Origin: an uncultured Lachnospiraceae bacterium
Lineage (GTDB): Bacteria; Bacillota; Clostridia; Lachnospirales; Lachnospiraceae
DNA length: 64,000 bases
Reading direction: 5' to 3'
NCBI GenBank assembly: GCA_934320895.1
Contig: CAKRFY010000008.1
Coordinates: 24,881-88,880 of the forward strand
The position numbers and the translations under genes were made by a program. Positions within the stretch are counted from its first letter, which is position 1, and each line of letters opens with the position of its first letter. This document shows positions 46,394-53,489 of the stretch, one piece after another. Under the pieces are notes generated by a model, which had not been told where the DNA came from, made no database searches, and was given only the letters and a program-made list of their open reading frames with translations.

Positions 46394-47302
46394 ATGCCAA
46401 TTAAAGTTCAAAATAATCTTCCAGCAAAGAAGATAATGGAAAAAGAAAATATATTTATGATGGACGAAACAAGAGCGGTGTCTCAGGATATAAGACCTTT
46501 GTATATCGCAGTTTTGAATTTAATGCCGCTAAAGGAAGAAACAGAGGTACAGCTTTTAAGGAGTCTTTCAAATACACCGCTTCAGGTAGAAATAACATTC
46601 CTTACAACAGCGACATATATAGGTACAAATACACCTGCAAGCCACTTAAATGAATTTTATAAAACATTTGATGATGTAAAAGATAAAAAATTTGACGGAC
46701 TTATAATAACGGGAGCACCTATCGAACATATGGAATATGAGGATGTCCAATACTGGGATGAACTTACAAAGATAATGGAGTGGTCAAATACAAATGTAAC
46801 ATCAACACTCCACATATGCTGGGGGGCACAGGCAGGGCTTTATTATCATTACGGAATTCATAAGTATATGCTTCCAAAAAAGAAATTCGGAATATATGAG
46901 CATATTGTACATCATAGAAAGGAACCACTTTTAAGGGGATTTGATGATGTATTTTATGCACCACATTCAAGACATACAGGAGTAAGCCATGAGGAGATAG
47001 CTGCTTGTGATGAGCTCACAGTACTTGCAGAGTCAGATGAAGCAGGAGAACTTATTTTGGTGTCACATGATGGAAAAAAGATATTTGTACTCGGCCACCT
47101 TGAGTACGATAGGATGACACTTGATTCAGAGTATAAAAGGGATAAGGCGAAGGGACTTGATATAGAAGTACCTGAAAACTATTATCCTGATGATGATCCA
47201 GATCAGAAACCGAAACTTCGCTGGAGAGGGGCGGCAAATGCGTTGTTTAGTAATTGGCTGAACTACTATGTTTATCAGAATACGCCGTATTCGTGGGATT
47301 AG
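46394..47302 (+). CDS. metA: Homoserine O-acetyltransferase, MetA type
   Basis: MetA acylates homoserine in methionine synthesis. The 302-residue protein has the catalytic Cys142 in [12 protein letters not shown] and the His235/Glu237 pair in GHLEYDR. Residue 111 is Glu (TGAPIEHME); in the family Glu111 goes with acetyl-CoA and Gly111 with succinyl-CoA, so it is read as an acetyltransferase despite the common succinyltransferase label. The gene starts 24 nt after ligA behind AAAGGGG. No SAM riboswitch is visible upstream, which suggests it is read from the ligA promoter. Confidence 0.95.
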   Translation: MPIKVQNNLPAKKIMEKENIFMMDETRAVSQDIRPLYIAVLNLMPLKEETEVQLLRSLSNTPLQVEITFLTTATYIGTNTPASHLNEFYKTFDDVKDKKFDGLIITGAPIEHMEYEDVQYWDELTKIMEWSNTNVTSTLHICWGAQAGLYYHYGIHKYMLPKKKFGIYEHIVHHRKEPLLRGFDDVFYAPHSRHTGVSHEEIAACDELTVLAESDEAGELILVSHDGKKIFVLGHLEYDRMTLDSEYKRDKAKGLDIEVPENYYPDDDPDQKPKLRWRGAANALFSNWLNYYVYQNTPYSWD

Positions 47303-47413
47303 AAGTGGCGGAAAATTTCCCAGATGGTGAAATCATAGTACTTTTTATAATGGATGTTGATTCAAGAGGAGACATATATAAATGATTTTGCAATATTGAA
47401 GGGGGGATTTAAT

Positions 47414-47617
47414 ATGAGTACAGCAACAAAAGAAGCTATTGACTTGATGGAAATGTTACCAGAAAATGAATAAAATTTTGCACTTGAGTTTATCAAAAAG
47501 TTGGTTCTTGCGTGGGACACGAATTTTACAAAACTAACTCCAAAAGAAAGAGCAAACCTTGAGGAAGCACTTGTAGATTAAGAAACAGTTTCACACGATG
47601 ATATTAACTGGGATTGA
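47414..47617 (+). pseudogene. Broken small antitoxin-like gene
   Basis: After GGGGGG an ATG at 47414 opens MSTATKEAIDLMEMLPENE, then a TAA at 47471. The same frame continues sensibly (FALEFIKKLVLAWDTNFTKL, ERANLEEALVD) to a second TAA at 47579, and HDDINWD to TGA at 47615. The protein resembles short antitoxin-like proteins of Lachnospiraceae with a charged C-terminus. The two in-frame stops show that it is inactive. No toxin gene follows. Confidence 0.6.
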
Positions 47618-47672
47618 TAGGAAAATTAAATCTCAAAACCAAAGGAAAGACTTGCATATGCGTAAAATTACA

Positions 47673-47707
47673 GTTGTCATTATAGCAATATAGTGGCAAC
47701 TTTTTTT
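47673..47707 (+). terminator. Rho-independent terminator-like hairpin
   Basis: GTTGTCATTAT (47673-47683) pairs with ATAGTGGCAAC (47690-47700), using two G-U pairs, followed by seven T. It lies after the broken antitoxin-like gene. Confidence 0.7.
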
Positions 47708-47740
47708 GATGTTCCAGAAAGAAAAAGTCTTGTTAAGTTT

Positions 47741-48205
47741 TCACAAAATTAAAGCATATATTTTGTATGGCTCCACGAAAGCAAACATACTGACCATCCC
47801 ATTACGGATTGCCTCACGACCTACCGGAACATCCAAAATCATTCTGGATTGTTTCTCAAGCAGACGGATTGTCCATCGGGAATGTCCCTCTGGAACAGGT
47901 CCGTAGGCAAGTTCGATCAGTCGTGCTTTTGCACGACCATCAACTTTTCGCCGCGCATTATCTGAATTTATGTTTCTTTTAAATTCAGTAACGGCATCAA
48001 TGCCGCCGCTCATATATTTTGCCACAGTATTTGAGACAGTTGCCATGCAGACGCCGTTGGATTTGGCACTTTGTTCATGTGTTAAAACTTTTCCGTGTGC
48101 TTCGTCCAGATCAAGAATAATCTGGCATCTGCTACGGATTGTAGATTTAAGTTCTTTAATTTCCTCTTCTGTAAGATTAATGATATATTTTTTGGGGCTT
48201 GACAT
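47741..48205 (-). pseudogene. IS630-family transposase, N-terminal fragment
   Basis: The 154-residue frame contains the helix-turn-helix half of an IS630-type transposase: RSRCQIILDLDEAHGK, SNGVCMATVSNTVAKYMSGG, the RRKVDGRAKARLIELAYGP segment and PEGHSRWTIRLLEKQSR. The similarity ends near VGREAIRNG. The DDE catalytic half (about 200 residues) is missing and is replaced by an unrelated tail. It is a decayed insertion sequence and cannot transpose. No clear terminal inverted repeats were found. Confidence 0.75.
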
Positions 48206-48276
48206 AATGAATCACCGCCGTTTCTTTATATTATACATCAAAACAGCTGTGATTACCAAAAATATTTACTTAAATA

Positions 48277-48737
48277 TCAATAGGTCAGTACGCTGGTGCA
48301 ATCAATAAAGGAATTGGAATTATCAATAAAATTATGGACGTTAATATTCCGTCAGTGCCTAAATTGGCAAAGGGGGGCATTTATCAGAATGGCTCATGGC
48401 GTAACAGTGCACAATATGCAAATGGTGGCTTACCTAATATAGGACAGATGTTTGTTGCAAGGCAAGCTGGTCCTGAGCTTGTCGGTACAATCGGTGGTCA
48501 TACAGCGGTAATGATAACAATCAGATTGTGGCTTCGGTATCTGATGGTGTATTTAATGCACTTAATCCGATGTTGATATATTTATGTAATTCAATCAATG
48601 CTATGTCTGCTAAGATGGATAATATGGGGTCTTGGGGTGTAATTGTGGGAAAATATACAGATGGCGATTTGCTAAAAGTTGTTCGTAAGGAAAATTGTAA
48701 CTATAGAAGAAGAACCGGTAAAGGTGCATTTGACTAA
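48277..48737 (+). pseudogene. Phage tail tape-measure protein remnant
   Basis: The frame from about 48277 reads SIGQYAGAINKGIGIINKIM, then PSVPKLAKGGI and MFVARQAGPELVGTIGGHTAVM, typical of the C-terminal part of phage tape-measure proteins. A 1-nt frameshift near 48510 moves the frame to NNQIVASVSDGVFNALNPM, which runs to TAA at 48735. The 5' part is absent, cut off next to the IS630 fragment. It is evidence of a former prophage. Confidence 0.75.
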
Positions 48738-48827
48738 ATTTGTTGTATGTAATATACTTTTAATAGCAAATAATAACTGCATGGTATCAAGGATGTCATG
48801 CATACTATCAATAGGAGGAAATTCAGT

Positions 48828-49250
48828 ATGAAAAAGATTGTATCATTATTGATGACTTTAGTTTTATTGGTATCATTAAATATGCCATGTCAAAGTGTAT
48901 CTGCAAAAAGTAAGCTTTTATGCAAGGATAAAAATATAGAAGTTTATTTTAAACAGATAAAGAAAGGTAAAATCTATGTAACATATAAAAATAAATCAAA
49001 AAAGGATCTTGATGTAGATATTACATTTATGAAAATCAATGGCAAATCATATTACAACGATTGGGATAATGAAAAGACTGTTGTTAGCAAAGAAATAAGA
49101 GATGTAAAAGTGGTGGTTTACGATGAGGATGCAAATGAGATAAATTATAAATTTAAAAAAGGGAAAATATCAGGGCAATTTGAATATTCATCAGATGATG
49201 AAAAAATAAAGGATAAAAAATTAAACTTTAAAAATATAAATATAGGATAA
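48828..49250 (+). CDS. Small secreted protein of unknown function
   Basis: A 140-residue product with a clear signal peptide (MKKIVSLLMTLVLLVSLNM, cleavage near VSAK). The mature part is Lys- and Asp-rich with strand-like segments (KNIEVYFKQIKKGKIYVTYK, RDVKVVVYDEDANEINYK) and looks like a single beta-sandwich. The ATG at 48828 is 9 nt from AGGAGG; an ATG at 48798 is unlikely. No family recognised. Confidence 0.7.
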   Translation: MKKIVSLLMTLVLLVSLNMPCQSVSAKSKLLCKDKNIEVYFKQIKKGKIYVTYKNKSKKDLDVDITFMKINGKSYYNDWDNEKTVVSKEIRDVKVVVYDEDANEINYKFKKGKISGQFEYSSDDEKIKDKKLNFKNINIG

Positions 49251-49256
49251 TAAGGA

Positions 49257-49304
49257 AAGGGGCATTCACCAATATAGGTGTTATGTCTCTTGTTTTGTTT
49301 TTGG
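49257..49304 (+). terminator. Weak terminator-like hairpin
   Basis: GGCATTCACC pairs imperfectly with GGTGTTATGTC around AATATA, and T-rich sequence follows. It lies right after the small secreted protein gene. Confidence 0.4.
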
Positions 49305-49458
49305 GTTTTAAGAGAATCTCTTATCAAAATTATAAAAAAGTGTTGTGTTGAAATTAGGGTAATGTTTCCATTTGCAGAAAATACGCCGTTTTTACCAGAT
49401 GGTTTACATAAGTTGGAGTATAAAAAGAGTGCGAAAATGTTTCTTTTTCCATAGAATA

Positions 49459-49487
49459 TTGCCATATTATACCGATTATGGTACTAT
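49459..49487 (+). promoter_or_regulatory. sigma-A promoter for the Cys-repeat secreted protein
   Basis: TTGCCA (49459-49464), a 17-nt spacer and TACTAT (49482-49487) end 34 nt before the start codon. Confidence 0.55.
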
Positions 49488-49521
49488 ATAACAAATATTT
49501 AAAAGAAAAGGAGTGTTTGAG

Positions 49522-50325
49522 ATGCAGAAAAAAATTTTAAGAAAACTAGTCGCTATAATGACGATAGCAATAGTAGCTATATCAAACTTTTCAACAACAT
49601 CTTATGCGGCTTGCAATCATGTATGGGAAGAATGGTGGGTAAGTGAAAATGCAACTTGCTCAGATGATGGTGAAATGGTTCGTTATTGCGATGAATGTGG
49701 AGAAAAAGAAACAAAAGTTATTCCGGCGACGGGTGTTCACAAATGGACTGAATGGCAGGCTGATAGCTATTTATGTGAAGATGGCAAATGGACAAGATAT
49801 TGTACAGAGTGTTACAAAGAAGAAACAAAAATTCGTAAAGGCGATGGTTCTCATTTATGGTCTGATTGGGAAGTTTTAAACGAACCTGATTGTTTAAACG
49901 AGGGAAAGGAATACAGAAAGTGTTATAATTGCTATGAATATGAATATAGGTCAATTCCTGTTGACAAGACAAAACATTTTTACGGAGATTGGTCTTATAC
50001 AAAGCAACCAACTATCTTTGAAAATGGATTATCAACAAGAATGTGCTATACTTGTGGAAATGTAGAAACAAAAGAAATACCTAAATTAACAGCAAATATA
50101 ACATTGAAGAACACTAAAAAGACATTGAAAAAAGGCAAAAGTTTTACTTTGAAATTAGATACTTGGTCTGATGGTGACAAAATAAAAAGCTACAAGTCAA
50201 GCAATAAGAATATCGCTACAGTCACATCAAAAGGTAAAGTTACAGCTAAGAAAAAAGGTTCTACAGTTATTACTGTTACTATGAAAAGCGGTTGCGCGGC
50301 GACTTGCAAAGTGACAGTTAAATGA
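49522..50325 (+). CDS. Secreted protein with CxxC repeats and a Big_2 domain
   Basis: The 267-residue protein has a signal peptide (about 1-29, LRKLVAIMTIAIVAIS, TTSYA before cleavage). Four repeats follow, of the form HxWxxW...C...G...xYCxxC..ETK (YCDECGEKETK, YCTECYKEETK, CYNCYEYEYR, CYTCGNVETK; about 30-190). A C-terminal bacterial Ig-like (Big_2) domain (about 192-267) shows SSNKNIATVTSKGKVTAKKK. The same CxxC module occurs near the N-terminus of the large surface protein at 37.7 kb. The Cys pairs may bind metal or form disulfides. The start ATG at 49522 is 8 nt from AAAGGAG. Confidence 0.75.
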   Translation: MQKKILRKLVAIMTIAIVAISNFSTTSYAACNHVWEEWWVSENATCSDDGEMVRYCDECGEKETKVIPATGVHKWTEWQADSYLCEDGKWTRYCTECYKEETKIRKGDGSHLWSDWEVLNEPDCLNEGKEYRKCYNCYEYEYRSIPVDKTKHFYGDWSYTKQPTIFENGLSTRMCYTCGNVETKEIPKLTANITLKNTKKTLKKGKSFTLKLDTWSDGDKIKSYKSSNKNIATVTSKGKVTAKKKGSTVITVTMKSGCAATCKVTVK

Positions 50326-50338
50326 GAGGAGAAAAAAC

Positions 50339-50836
50339 ATGGCACTAATTAGATGTGAAGAATGTGGAAAAGAGTTTTCTGACAAGGCAGATGCTTGTCC
50401 TAATTGCGGTTGTCCGAATTCTCAGAAAGCAACAGTAAATGTTGTGATTAAAAAAGAAAAAGGGACATGGAGTACAGGAAAACTTGTGATAGGAATAATA
50501 TCAATGGTATTGTTTGGCATAGTTTTTTTACAATCATGTGCTGTAGGTTTAGGAAATACTATTACAGACAGTGGGGAAACTAGTGGTACAAGTGGTATTT
50601 TTTGTGCATTGACTATGTTGATAGCAGGAATTGTCACCGTAGCAACTAGAAATTCTGAAAAGAATGGCGGTTCGATAGCTAGTATAATAATTTATCTTTT
50701 AGGCTATTTTGTAAGTGTTAGCAATGCAGGTTCATATAAAGATTTAGAGGTTTGGGGTGCAATATGCTTTTGGTTTGCTATAGTACATATTGTAAGTATC
50801 ATAATTGCTAAGAGAAAAGCTAAAAAGAACCAATAG
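50339..50836 (+). CDS. Zinc-ribbon membrane protein
   Basis: An N-terminal zinc ribbon (IRCEECGKEFSDKADACPNCG, residues 4-24) precedes four predicted membrane helices, the first near LVIGIISMVLFGIVFL and the last near ICFWFAIVHIVSII. The length is 165 residues with a basic C-terminus. Zinc-ribbon-plus-membrane proteins are common in Clostridia and mostly uncharacterised. It begins 13 nt after the Cys-repeat gene behind GAGAGGAG, so the two form a pair. Confidence 0.75.
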   Translation: MALIRCEECGKEFSDKADACPNCGCPNSQKATVNVVIKKEKGTWSTGKLVIGIISMVLFGIVFLQSCAVGLGNTITDSGETSGTSGIFCALTMLIAGIVTVATRNSEKNGGSIASIIIYLLGYFVSVSNAGSYKDLEVWGAICFWFAIVHIVSIIIAKRKAKKNQ

Positions 50837-50859
50837 AAAACGATATATTTTCAAAACAC

Positions 50860-50886
50860 AAGGCGGATTCACTATCCGTTTTTTCT
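50860..50886 (+). terminator. Rho-independent terminator
   Basis: AAGGCGGAT (50860-50868) pairs with ATCCGTTTT (50874-50882), with two G-U pairs and loop TCACT, inside a T run. Confidence 0.6.
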
Positions 50887-50928
50887 GATACAAAAAATCA
50901 TTAACCTTAAAAAAACAGAGTTGGAATT

Positions 50929-51270
50929 ATGGCATTTTCAAAGAGTAAAGGTCTGGTTTCTATTGCTATAGGATATAGCGGTGGAAATTACGAATACACG
51001 AAAATAGACCAGATTATTGCGGCAGATAACTTAACGTTGACAGAGCACGGTCTATATGAATTTGAAGTATGACAAAAAAGAAAAGTTTATGACTATTATC
51101 CGTAAAGCTGTGAAATAAAAAGATTGTGCAGAACTGCGCGAAAAAAGTTTCATGTAAGATATGATATTTCAACGAATGGATTAACGGCTACAAAAGAGTG
51201 TGGCAGAAATGCAGATGAATATATAATGGAGATAAGAGATAATGACAGATTTAAAAATATTGTTATATAG
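50929..51270 (+). pseudogene. Decayed gene of unknown identity
   Basis: An ATG at 50929 opens MAFSKSKGLVSIAIGYSGG and runs 47 codons to TGA at 51070. A shifted frame continues DKKEKFMTIIRKAVK to 51118, and a third stretch (51160-51270) reads YDISTNGLTATKECGRNADE and beyond. The pieces look like one or two coding sequences broken by frameshifts. I do not recognise the family. It lies directly before the toxin-antitoxin promoter. Confidence 0.4.
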
Positions 51271-51358
51271 ATAATATGAAAAACTAAGATAGGGATATCA
51301 GTTATTAATTTATTCATATTTACCGAAAATATGATATAAATTTTAGTGAAATTTCTAC

Positions 51359-51386
51359 TTGATTTTTAATGAGTATTGTATATAAT
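51359..51386 (+). promoter_or_regulatory. sigma-A promoter of the type III toxin-antitoxin operon
   Basis: TTGATT (51359-51364), a 16-nt spacer and a perfect TATAAT (51381-51386) put the transcript start near 51393, 30 nt before the first repeat. Confidence 0.7.
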
Positions 51387-51422
51387 ATGATTGAAAGAAA
51401 TCAAAAATCAAGACGATTTCAA

Positions 51423-51533
51423 ATAGCGGTGAGTTTCCACCATTAAGAGAGACACGAAAATAGCGGTGAGTTTCCACCATTAAGAGAGACACGAAAATAG
51501 CGGTGAGTTTCCACCATTAAGAGAGACACGAAA
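51423..51533 (+). ncRNA. Type III antitoxin RNA, three 37-nt repeats (ToxI-like)
   Basis: Three identical, contiguous 37-nt units start at 51423, 51460 and 51497. Each begins ATAGCGGTGAGTTTCCACCA and ends AGAGACACGAAA. The GGTGA-TTT-C-ACC-TTAAG order resembles the published ToxI repeat of the ToxIN system, which folds as an H-type pseudoknot. The A-rich unit junction (GAAAATA) suits cleavage by the cognate endoribonuclease. There are no spacers, so it is not CRISPR. The RNA would bind and silence the toxin encoded 50 nt downstream. Confidence 0.85.
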
Positions 51534-51535
51534 AT

Positions 51536-51564
51536 AAAGAGTTAGTTTCGACTAGCTCTTTTTA
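51536..51564 (+). terminator. UUCG-capped terminator between antitoxin RNA and toxin gene
   Basis: AAAGAGTTAGT (51536-51546) and ACTAGCTCTTT (51551-51561), with one U-G pair, enclose a TTCG tetraloop and are followed by TT. In known type III systems such a leaky terminator sets the antitoxin:toxin ratio. Confidence 0.8.
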
Positions 51565-51583
51565 AATTAGGAGAATAATACAA

Positions 51584-52087
51584 ATGCAAATATGCCACGT
51601 CAGAGAAGAATATGTTGAGTATTTGAGACAAAAAGAACCGAATGTATTTATAAATAAAAATGAATCAAGACCATATGTTGGTATTGTATTAACAATAAGT
51701 AATTATACATATTATGTACCATTATCATCACCGAAAGCAAAACATAAGAAAATGAAAAATACAAAAGATTTCCATAAGATAGCAAGTGGTGCATATGGCG
51801 TTATTAACTTCAATAGGATGATACCTGTTCCTAGAGAATGTATTATCAATTTTGATTTTAAAAAAGAACCAAATACATCATATAGATTATTATTACAAAA
51901 ACAGTATAGATGTATTTCAGATATAGAAGATATTATAATAAAAAAGAGTAATAACGTTTATAATATATTCCATAAGCCCGATAATGAATTGTCATCATTT
52001 GATTTGAAAATTAAGAAAAGATGTTGTGATTTTGAATTATTGGAAAGAATGTGTGATATATATTGCAAAAAATATATAAAACAATAA
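51584..52087 (+). CDS. Type III toxin, ToxN/AbiQ-family endoribonuclease
   Basis: The 167-residue protein has the ToxN/AbiQ layout: an N-terminal VREEYVEYLR segment, the core strand YVGIVLTISNYTYYVPLSSPK (Ser48-Ser49-Pro50-Lys51 lies where ToxN has its catalytic Ser/Thr-Lys), a KHKKMKNTKDFHKI loop, and GVINFNRMIPVP, followed by C-terminal helices. ToxN/AbiQ enzymes cleave A-rich RNA, including their own antitoxin precursor, and several abort phage infection. The ATG is 10 nt after AGGAG. The tandem repeats and terminator directly upstream complete the locus. Phage and IS debris around it fits a defence or stability role. Confidence 0.9.
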   Translation: MQICHVREEYVEYLRQKEPNVFINKNESRPYVGIVLTISNYTYYVPLSSPKAKHKKMKNTKDFHKIASGAYGVINFNRMIPVPRECIINFDFKKEPNTSYRLLLQKQYRCISDIEDIIIKKSNNVYNIFHKPDNELSSFDLKIKKRCCDFELLERMCDIYCKKYIKQ

Positions 52088-52368
52088 TATATAAAAATAA
52101 AAAGGAACATAAATACAGTATCAGTATAGCAAATGTTCAAATGAAAAACATTAACAAAGAAAGAGTGGAATGGTAAGATATACAATGTCAATTTAACATC
52201 AGGTACTGTTTTTGAAGTGAGAAGTGTTACACATGAAATTATTATATATAAAATGTCGTAAATAAGATATAATCTTCGGGTCTGCTGTAAAGCTTTGAAT
52301 TTATTTTGTTCATGTATTTCAATATTTATAATAACTACCCTATTTCATATCATAAAGTAAAAAATCAT
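52088..52368 (+). other. Non-coding gap with a small broken frame
   Basis: A fragment starting at the ATG at 52141 (MKNINKE) shifts frame and reads EWNGKIYNVNLTSGTVFEV to a TAA at 52259. It may be the end of a decayed gene, otherwise unrecognised. From 52262 on I see only AT-rich sequence. Confidence 0.3.
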
Positions 52369-52397
52369 TTGTTAAATATACAAAAAAGTAGTAGAAT
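52369..52397 (+). promoter_or_regulatory. sigma-A promoter for the zinc-ribbon/coiled-coil gene
   Basis: TTGTTA (52369-52374), a 17-nt spacer and TAGAAT (52392-52397) lie 53 nt before the start codon. An inverted pair, GTAAAAAATCATTT (52357-52370) and AAATGATTTTTAC (52420-52432), flanks it. Confidence 0.5.
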
Positions 52398-52450
52398 TAT
52401 ATATAAGATAAATGTTGTTAAATGATTTTTACATAAGACGGAGAGTTGAT

Positions 52451-53371
52451 ATGAGATGTAAAAAATGTGGGAATGAGTTACAAAAATCAGATAAGATAAT
52501 GTGGAAGTGTAAATGTGGAAAAACATATAATTGCACTTTTGAATCTTTAAAAGATATTCAGAATAAAAAGGATTCTGTGAGTACTGAAAAAATATTGAAA
52601 TGTAAAGAGTGTGGAGAGTATATTGATAATGGTAATGAGAAAATATACTGGAAGTGCGTTTGCGGTAATGTTAATTGTGGAAATTTAAAAGAGTGTGTTG
52701 GAAATAGCAGTACTGATAATTTTGATAAGCACTGTGATCGTGAAAAAATGGCAGTTGGCAAGGTTAAAAGTGGATATAAGCAGGAAAAAATATTACCAAA
52801 GTTTTTTAAGCTGAATTTGCCATTAGTAGTCTGCATGATTATAATTATATGTTTAACTGGAACAAATGCATATTTTTTATATGAACTAAATGCTGTACGA
52901 GAAAAAAATGTAAACATATCATTACAGGAAAAGAAACTAGAGCAAAATAATTCTGCTTTAATGGCTGAAAATAAAAAATATTTTTCGCAAATAGAAAGTT
53001 TGACAGATGATTGCACAGAACTACAAGAAAAATTAGATAAAAAAGATTTGAAATTATCAAAATTAAAAAGTCAACAATCTAAAATCAGGCATTTAAACAA
53101 TTTACTAAATAAGAAAGATAATGAGATTTCTGGATTAAAAGATCAGATAGCGTCATATCAGTCTTCAGAAGATGACTACAATAGTGATTATTATGAAGAT
53201 GATGAAACTGATGAGTCAGATGACAATAATTCATATACAGTTTATGTTACAGATAGCGGTTCTAAATATCACAGCGCCGGTTGCAGATATTTATGGAATA
53301 GTCAAAATGCGATTGATATAAACGATGCAATTGCGGAAGGATATACAGCATGTAGTGTTTGTAATCCGTAA
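52451..53371 (+). CDS. Zinc-ribbon, transmembrane, coiled-coil protein
   Basis: The 306-residue protein has two zinc-ribbon-like modules (CKKCGNE...CKCG at 3-25 and CKECGEY...CVCG), a central membrane helix (LVVCMIIIICLTGTNAYFLY, near 125-145) and a long coiled coil (about 150-235). An acidic Asp/Tyr-rich linker leads to a C-terminal module, YHSAGCRYLWNSQNAIDIND then GYTACSVCNP, which resembles the Ada-type metal-binding fold found at the end of secreted nucleases and surface proteins. By topology the ribbons are cytoplasmic and the coil outside. The ATG at 52451 is behind GGAGAG. Function unknown. Confidence 0.7.
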   Translation: MRCKKCGNELQKSDKIMWKCKCGKTYNCTFESLKDIQNKKDSVSTEKILKCKECGEYIDNGNEKIYWKCVCGNVNCGNLKECVGNSSTDNFDKHCDREKMAVGKVKSGYKQEKILPKFFKLNLPLVVCMIIIICLTGTNAYFLYELNAVREKNVNISLQEKKLEQNNSALMAENKKYFSQIESLTDDCTELQEKLDKKDLKLSKLKSQQSKIRHLNNLLNKKDNEISGLKDQIASYQSSEDDYNSDYYEDDETDESDDNNSYTVYVTDSGSKYHSAGCRYLWNSQNAIDINDAIAEGYTACSVCNP

Positions 53372-53392
53372 GATAGTGATATAACAAGGAAG

Positions 53393-53434
53393 TCCCCCAC
53401 TTCTATTGCGTAGAGCAATAAGTGGGGGATTTTG
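53393..53434 (+). terminator. Strong terminator between convergent genes
   Basis: TCCCCCACTT (53393-53402) pairs with AAGTGGGGGA (53420-53429). Inside, ATTGC-GTAGA-GCAAT continues the stem after a CT bulge. TTTT follows on the plus strand. Confidence 0.85.
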
Positions 53435-53489
53435 TGTTGTCTTGAGAAAAAGTAAATTTTATTAAAGGTAAGAAGCAATGATTCAATAG

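Noticed and set aside
48334..48576. Intact 80-residue gene
   Set aside because: It is the first frame of a tape-measure remnant; similarity continues in another frame after a 1-nt shift.
51423..51533. Three direct repeats taken as a short CRISPR array
   Set aside because: The units are contiguous with no spacers, perfectly identical, and followed by a terminator and a ToxN/AbiQ-like gene, which is the type III antitoxin layout.
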